Assembly (NCBI GenBank): GCA_002506665.1
Contig: DAXZ01000053.1
Location: 1 to 64,000 of the forward strand
DNA length: 64,000 bases
Direction of reading: 5' to 3'
From: Nitrosopumilus sp. UBA526
Lineage (GTDB): Archaea > Thermoproteota > Nitrososphaeria > Nitrososphaerales > Nitrosopumilaceae
Both the position numbers and the translations under genes were made by a program. Shown here one piece after another: positions 60,856 to 64,000 of the stretch (its first letter is position 1; each line of letters starts with the position of its first letter). The notes below the pieces were generated by a model. The model did no database searches. It was not told the origin of the DNA and was given only the letters and a program-made list of their open reading frames with translations.

Positions 60856-61485
60856 TCACAACTCATCAAACGCTCTCAAAAATACCTCTAGTGGCTGATT
60901 CCCCCTTATCTTGACAAAGTCTTTGTCATTAAATATGATAAATGACGGTGTTGCATCAATGCCTATCTCCTGCCCAGACTCGTAGAGCATTCGTACTTTG
61001 TCTTGATATTTGTGCTCATCTAGACACTCGATAAATTCGTCCGGGTTCAATTCTATGGTATCTGCAAAGCCTGCAAGCGAGTCTCTGTTTACCCAGCCGG
61101 TATTCTCCCCTGCCCAATTCTTGTACAACTCGTCATGGTACTGCCAATATTTCTGCTGGTCTCCTGCGCAGTATGAGGCTTCTGCTGCAAGGACAGAATC
61201 AGGGCCATTTAGTGCAAAGTCCTTAAAGACCATCTTGACTCTGCCAGTATCAATAAAATCCTGCTGTATTATATTGCGTGTCCCTTGGTGAAACTTGAAA
61301 CAGTACGTACACTGATAGTCCCCCCATTCTAGGATGGTAATGGGGGCATCTGAATCCCCTAGTATTGGCGAGCCGCCCTCTGATAATTCTGCTCCAAGTG
61401 AGTACGGTCTACTAACATCTGATGTCAGATAAAATCCTGCAGCTAGTCCTATTACTGCCGGTATTGCCAACAGGTACAGTCTCAT
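60856..61485 (-). CDS. DsbA-family thioredoxin-fold protein, membrane-anchored
   Basis: From MRLYLLAIPAVIGLAAG (61485) it has an N-terminal hydrophobic helix (1-19) that anchors or exports it, then a thioredoxin fold with the active site CTYC at Cys59 and Cys62 in WGDYQCTYCFKFH. The cis-Pro loop is IDATPSFIIF near residue 182. 209 aa. It likely oxidises or isomerises disulfides outside the cell. An extended frame upstream (to 61545) lacks support. Confidence 0.88.
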   Translation of the reverse strand: MRLYLLAIPAVIGLAAGFYLTSDVSRPYSLGAELSEGGSPILGDSDAPITILEWGDYQCTYCFKFHQGTRNIIQQDFIDTGRVKMVFKDFALNGPDSVLAAEASYCAGDQQKYWQYHDELYKNWAGENTGWVNRDSLAGFADTIELNPDEFIECLDEHKYQDKVRMLYESGQEIGIDATPSFIIFNDKDFVKIRGNQPLEVFLRAFDEL

Positions 61486-61590
61486 GCAATGGACAGTTAC
61501 TGCTTTGGGTAAATATCTGTCTCTGCGAATATTGTGAAATGTCACAAAGATAATCTGATCGCTTTATAAATAAAATAGCCATACAAGAGC

Positions 61591-61600
61591 TTAAATATAT
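61591..61600 (+). promoter_or_regulatory. Box A promoter of cbtB-cbtA
   Basis: TTAAATATAT is centred about 24 bases before the ATG at 61619. Confidence 0.4.
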
Positions 61601-61618
61601 TCATAAGATTTGTTCATC

Positions 61619-61834
61619 ATGTTCAAATCAGAACAGGTCAATATCTCAAAAACCAACATTCCAAAGCTGGCAATTATTGCACTAGCTGCAGTCTTTGCAG
61701 TGGGCCTGTTTGTTGTAGGATTTGATCAAGGACACATCTTTAGCCTAGTTTATGGGGAGCAGGCATTTACTGATCTTTATATTCATGAGCTCACCCATGA
61801 TATGAGACATGCCGCAGGATTTCCGTGTCACTAA
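61619..61834 (+). CDS. cbtB: CbtB, subunit of a predicted cobalt transporter
   Basis: 71 aa with one membrane helix (about 18-37). The C-terminus reads IHELTHDMRHAAGFPCH, matching the CbtB family signature HELFHDxRHLxGFPCH, whose His residues would bind cobalt. Its stop is followed after 2 bases by cbtA. Cobalt supply fits cobalamin synthesis in this phylum. ATG at 61619; TTG at 61610 is in frame but unneeded. Confidence 0.85.
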   Translation: MFKSEQVNISKTNIPKLAIIALAAVFAVGLFVVGFDQGHIFSLVYGEQAFTDLYIHELTHDMRHAAGFPCH

Positions 61835-61836
61835 AC

Positions 61837-62556
61837 ATGAAGACCGTTTTATTCATAATTGTTGTTTTGATATCAGGTGCATTTGCAGGACTGATTCATG
61901 GAACTGTAAATCTAGTTCTAGTGGAACCATATCTTGATGTGGCAATCGGGATTGAAAATAACAGTCTCTTTGCAACCGGTCTGGAAAAAGACACTCCTGA
62001 ATTCTGGGCGGCGTATGACGGATACCGCACATGGCAAAAGAGCGGCCAGATTCTCGCAGGTGTGATACTTGGAACCTCTATAGGCTCACTCTTTGGAATT
62101 GTATTTGCATTATCTCGTGGCTCTATTCCTGGTAATCATGATGTGAAAAAATCCCTCATCTTGGCAGGAATTATGTGGTTTACACTATACCTTTTACCAT
62201 TTCTCAAATACCCTGCAAATCCCCCCACTGTAGGAAACGAGGAGACGTTGGTTCTACGGGTTGCACTGTATGTGTCATTTATTATACTGTCAGGTGTGGG
62301 TGCTCTGGCATTTTACAAGCTATCAAAGAGATTCAAAAGATCAATTGCCATACTAGGCTATGCCATATTCATAGCTGCACTCTTTGTTGTAATGCCGGAT
62401 AATCCTGATGAGATAACGGCGCCTGCAAGTCTTGTAAATGAATTTAGATTTGTATCTGTTCTTGGTGTCACGTCATTTTGGGTATCAGTTGGTCTCATCC
62501 TGGGTTTATTTTGGAGTCGTCTAGAGCCACACAAGGAGACTGCTCAATATACATAA
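61837..62556 (+). CDS. cbtA: CbtA, membrane subunit of a predicted cobalt transporter
   Basis: 239 aa with about six membrane helices. Family elements are the N-terminal FAGLIHGTVNLVLVEPYLD, and LLPFLKYPANPPTVGNEETL in the middle, which is diagnostic of CbtA. It follows cbtB with a two-base spacing and probably shares its mRNA. The ATG at 61837 is preferred over the GTG at 61825, which overlaps cbtB. Confidence 0.88.
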   Translation: MKTVLFIIVVLISGAFAGLIHGTVNLVLVEPYLDVAIGIENNSLFATGLEKDTPEFWAAYDGYRTWQKSGQILAGVILGTSIGSLFGIVFALSRGSIPGNHDVKKSLILAGIMWFTLYLLPFLKYPANPPTVGNEETLVLRVALYVSFIILSGVGALAFYKLSKRFKRSIAILGYAIFIAALFVVMPDNPDEITAPASLVNEFRFVSVLGVTSFWVSVGLILGLFWSRLEPHKETAQYT

Positions 62557-62627
62557 TTGTTCTGAATCTATAGAATGAGAATGATTTCATCTTGTTTAAA
62601 TATACGCCCTGATGTACGAGTATCTGT

Positions 62628-62957
62628 ATGTCAAGACGACTGACACTGCCTCAGCTAAAAAAGTATGATATCACTCAAAAGGTAATTACAGCACTTGCAG
62701 ATTCTGAATCTCGGGCAATCTTGTTTTCTATAATCAAAAAGGGAAATACAGCTGCTGAGCTCTCAGACAAACTAAAGATTCCACTTAGTTCTGTATACAA
62801 AAAACTCGCCGATCTCGAGGAACTCACATTAATCGAGGTTGAGAAATGGATGTTATCAGACAAGGGCAGAAGATACAAGGTCTATAGGAGCAGGATAAGC
62901 AAGGCTGATATCTCAATTAGGAGGCCAGAGCCCACACTCACATTAATTCCAAACTAG
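62628..62957 (+). CDS. Winged-helix regulator, 109 aa (paralog 1)
   Basis: Winged-helix DNA-binding domain: DITQKVITALADSESRAILF, AAELSDKLKIPLSSVYKKLADLEELTLI (recognition helix near 46-62), then a wing with SDKGRRYKVYRSRISKADIS. It shares about half its residues with the next gene. ArsR-like in shape, no obvious metal Cys pair. Its position after cbtBA suggests regulation of metal transport, which is inference. ATG at 62628. Confidence 0.8.
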   Translation: MSRRLTLPQLKKYDITQKVITALADSESRAILFSIIKKGNTAAELSDKLKIPLSSVYKKLADLEELTLIEVEKWMLSDKGRRYKVYRSRISKADISIRRPEPTLTLIPN

Positions 62958-62974
62958 AGAGCGGTGATATCATT

Positions 62975-63325
62975 ATGCAAAAACCTACAATAATCGAACT
63001 CTCAGAATTTGACATTACACAAAAGATAATCGAGTCCCTCAGCAATGTATGCACCAGATCAGTGCTATTCTCAGTCAAGCGCGAGTCAAAGGACGTAACT
63101 CAGATTGCCGATGAGCTAAAGTTATCGCTATCTACAGTATACAAGACGTTATCAACCTTGGAGGATCTTGCCCTAGCTGAGGTTGACAGGTATGTAATTT
63201 CTTCTGATGGCAAAAAGATAAAGCTGTACAGAAGCAGGATTGACAAGGTAGAGATTATCTTGGGCGACCAGGAACCATTTTTAAATCTGTACTCCAACAC
63301 TGCAAATCCAAAGTCCATCACATGA
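62975..63325 (+). CDS. Winged-helix regulator, 116 aa (paralog 2)
   Basis: Tandem paralog of the preceding gene: FDITQKIIESLSNVCTRSVL, TQIADELKLSLSTVYKTLSTLEDLALAE, then YRSRIDKVEIILGDQEP. One Cys (Cys27). Separated by 17 bases and probably in the same transcript. Such paired paralogs could form heterodimers. Confidence 0.8.
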   Translation: MQKPTIIELSEFDITQKIIESLSNVCTRSVLFSVKRESKDVTQIADELKLSLSTVYKTLSTLEDLALAEVDRYVISSDGKKIKLYRSRIDKVEIILGDQEPFLNLYSNTANPKSIT

Positions 63326-63396
63326 TGTGGGATAAATTTGTATGTTGTAATTTGATTTAAAATTCTCTTGTTCTATACTATTAGAATCAGTATCGG

Positions 63397-63407
63397 TTTT
63401 AAATAAT
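63397..63407 (+). promoter_or_regulatory. Box A promoter of the 63431 gene
   Basis: TTTTAAATAAT is centred about 29 bases before the TTG at 63431, as in a leaderless transcript. Confidence 0.45.
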
Positions 63408-63430
63408 CAACACAGACATTATCACATATC

Positions 63431-64000
63431 TTGATTCTCCAGCAGTACACCTTGCTGTTTGTTGGCCTGCTTGTGATGGTTCCTGCCACACATGCAGTTT
63501 ATGCATATTCTGATACTGATACGTCATCAGTAACAGTATCAGAGATACTGTCTTATTCCCTGCCTGTAATCAAAGAGCAGATACGAGACGGTAACATTGA
63601 TGATGCAAGAACGCTTTCTGCAATTAATGCCGAGATATTTCCATTACACCTGCAGAATCTCAGGGCATATGACGGTGCAGTAACTGACGAGATTCACATT
63701 TTACTACTTGACATACATGACGGCATTGGAGATGTGCCAGACTCGGAGATACTAGTACAGATAGAAAACATTGAGAGACTTTTAATGACATATCCCATTA
63801 TGGATCCAGACTATGGCATGGTAATTGCCATGCTCTTGAGTGTATCTGATGAGCAGTATCAAAAGTCACAGGTTCACAATAATCCTTTACTATATGACTA
63901 TGCACTTTATCTTGCCGAACGCTCCCATGAACTGTTTTCACATACTGTATATGACGATCGTCTGAGATTAGAGATTGACTCGTTTCTAGGTGATTTAACA
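63431..64000 (+). CDS. Start of a secreted protein, open at the window edge
   Basis: Open from TTG at 63431 to the end of the window, 190 codons without a stop. The N-terminus LILQQYTLLFVGLLVMVPAT is a signal peptide or membrane helix, followed by AVYAYSDTD, a possible cleavage site. The mature part is helical and acidic with EILSYSLPVIKEQI, SAINAEIFPLHLQN and ILLLDIHDGIGDV. It resembles the soluble N-terminal domains of some archaeal metal-permease or metal-binding proteins, but I do not recognise it. It lies after the cbtBA and regulator genes. Confidence 0.6.
   Translation, partial: MILQQYTLLFVGLLVMVPATHAVYAYSDTDTSSVTVSEILSYSLPVIKEQIRDGNIDDARTLSAINAEIFPLHLQNLRAYDGAVTDEIHILLLDIHDGIGDVPDSEILVQIENIERLLMTYPIMDPDYGMVIAMLLSVSDEQYQKSQVHNNPLLYDYALYLAERSHELFSHTVYDDRLRLEIDSFLGDLT

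Overview
The window looks like a chromosome segment of an ammonia-oxidising-type thaumarchaeon (Nitrososphaerota, probably Nitrosopumilales). Diagnostic genes are Alba, RNA polymerase subunit Rpo6/K, the archaeal/eukaryotic-type ribosomal proteins S25e and S26e, aRF1, deoxyhypusine synthase, an XPD/Rad3-type helicase, archaeal-type ThrRS, a CDP-alcohol phosphatidyltransferase of archaeal lipid type, the CbtB/CbtA pair, and an 11-gene complex I operon without nuoEFG. Many start codons (often TTG or GTG) lie 22-32 bases after an A/T-rich box A, with no room for a leader, as expected for leaderless archaeal mRNAs. The genus is not determined.

Layout. 1-1,204: the end of a secreted SwmB-type repeat protein and two small unknown genes. 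1,449-12,138: nuoABCDHIJKMLN. 12,128-13,936: a polyprenyl diphosphate synthase, a tRNA-Glu with a 15-nt T-loop intron, a CADD/TenA-like protein and a CAU-anticodon tRNA. 14,336-18,436: an A/T-rich HNH endonuclease island and an HD-domain dNTPase whose 3' end is tandemly duplicated. 18,517-25,772: MenA-like prenyltransferase, aldo/keto reductase, YHS protein, asparagine-synthase-like protein, XRE-type regulator, Alba, Rpo6, deoxyhypusine synthase, S25e. 25,757-31,404: mostly small unknown genes, several zinc ribbons, a GIY-YIG protein and an XPD-like helicase. 31,546-42,560: 3-dehydroquinate dehydratase, NAD-kinase/winged-helix fusion, PfkB kinase, S26e, CDP-alcohol transferase, agmatinase, ThrRS, pentapeptide-repeat protein and an MrfA/Hrq1-like helicase. 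42,681-48,388: trpEGDCBA without trpF. 48,389-55,478: a decayed small gene, CTP synthase, two solitary DNA methyltransferases, a membrane-anchored protein and IlvD. 55,500-60,850: an accessory region with a frameshifted gene, tandem copies of a 49-aa gene behind identical 18-bp palindromes followed by a GNAT gene, HIT protein, aRF1 and a partial segmental duplication. 60,856-64,000: DsbA-like oxidoreductase, cbtB-cbtA, two paralogous winged-helix regulators and the start of a secreted protein.

How it works together. The complex I operon, polyprenyl synthase and MenA-like gene belong to quinone-linked respiration. The trp operon, aroD and ilvD are amino-acid biosynthesis. The most unusual signals are the tRNA-Glu intron with a textbook bulge-helix-bulge in the T arm, the palindrome/49-aa/GNAT cassette (a candidate toxin-antitoxin-like module), the 418-bp tandem duplication, a three-copy family of about 60-aa proteins with one decayed member, and 30-bp-period low-complexity insertions in housekeeping enzymes. 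All calls are made by reading the sequence; no database search was run.
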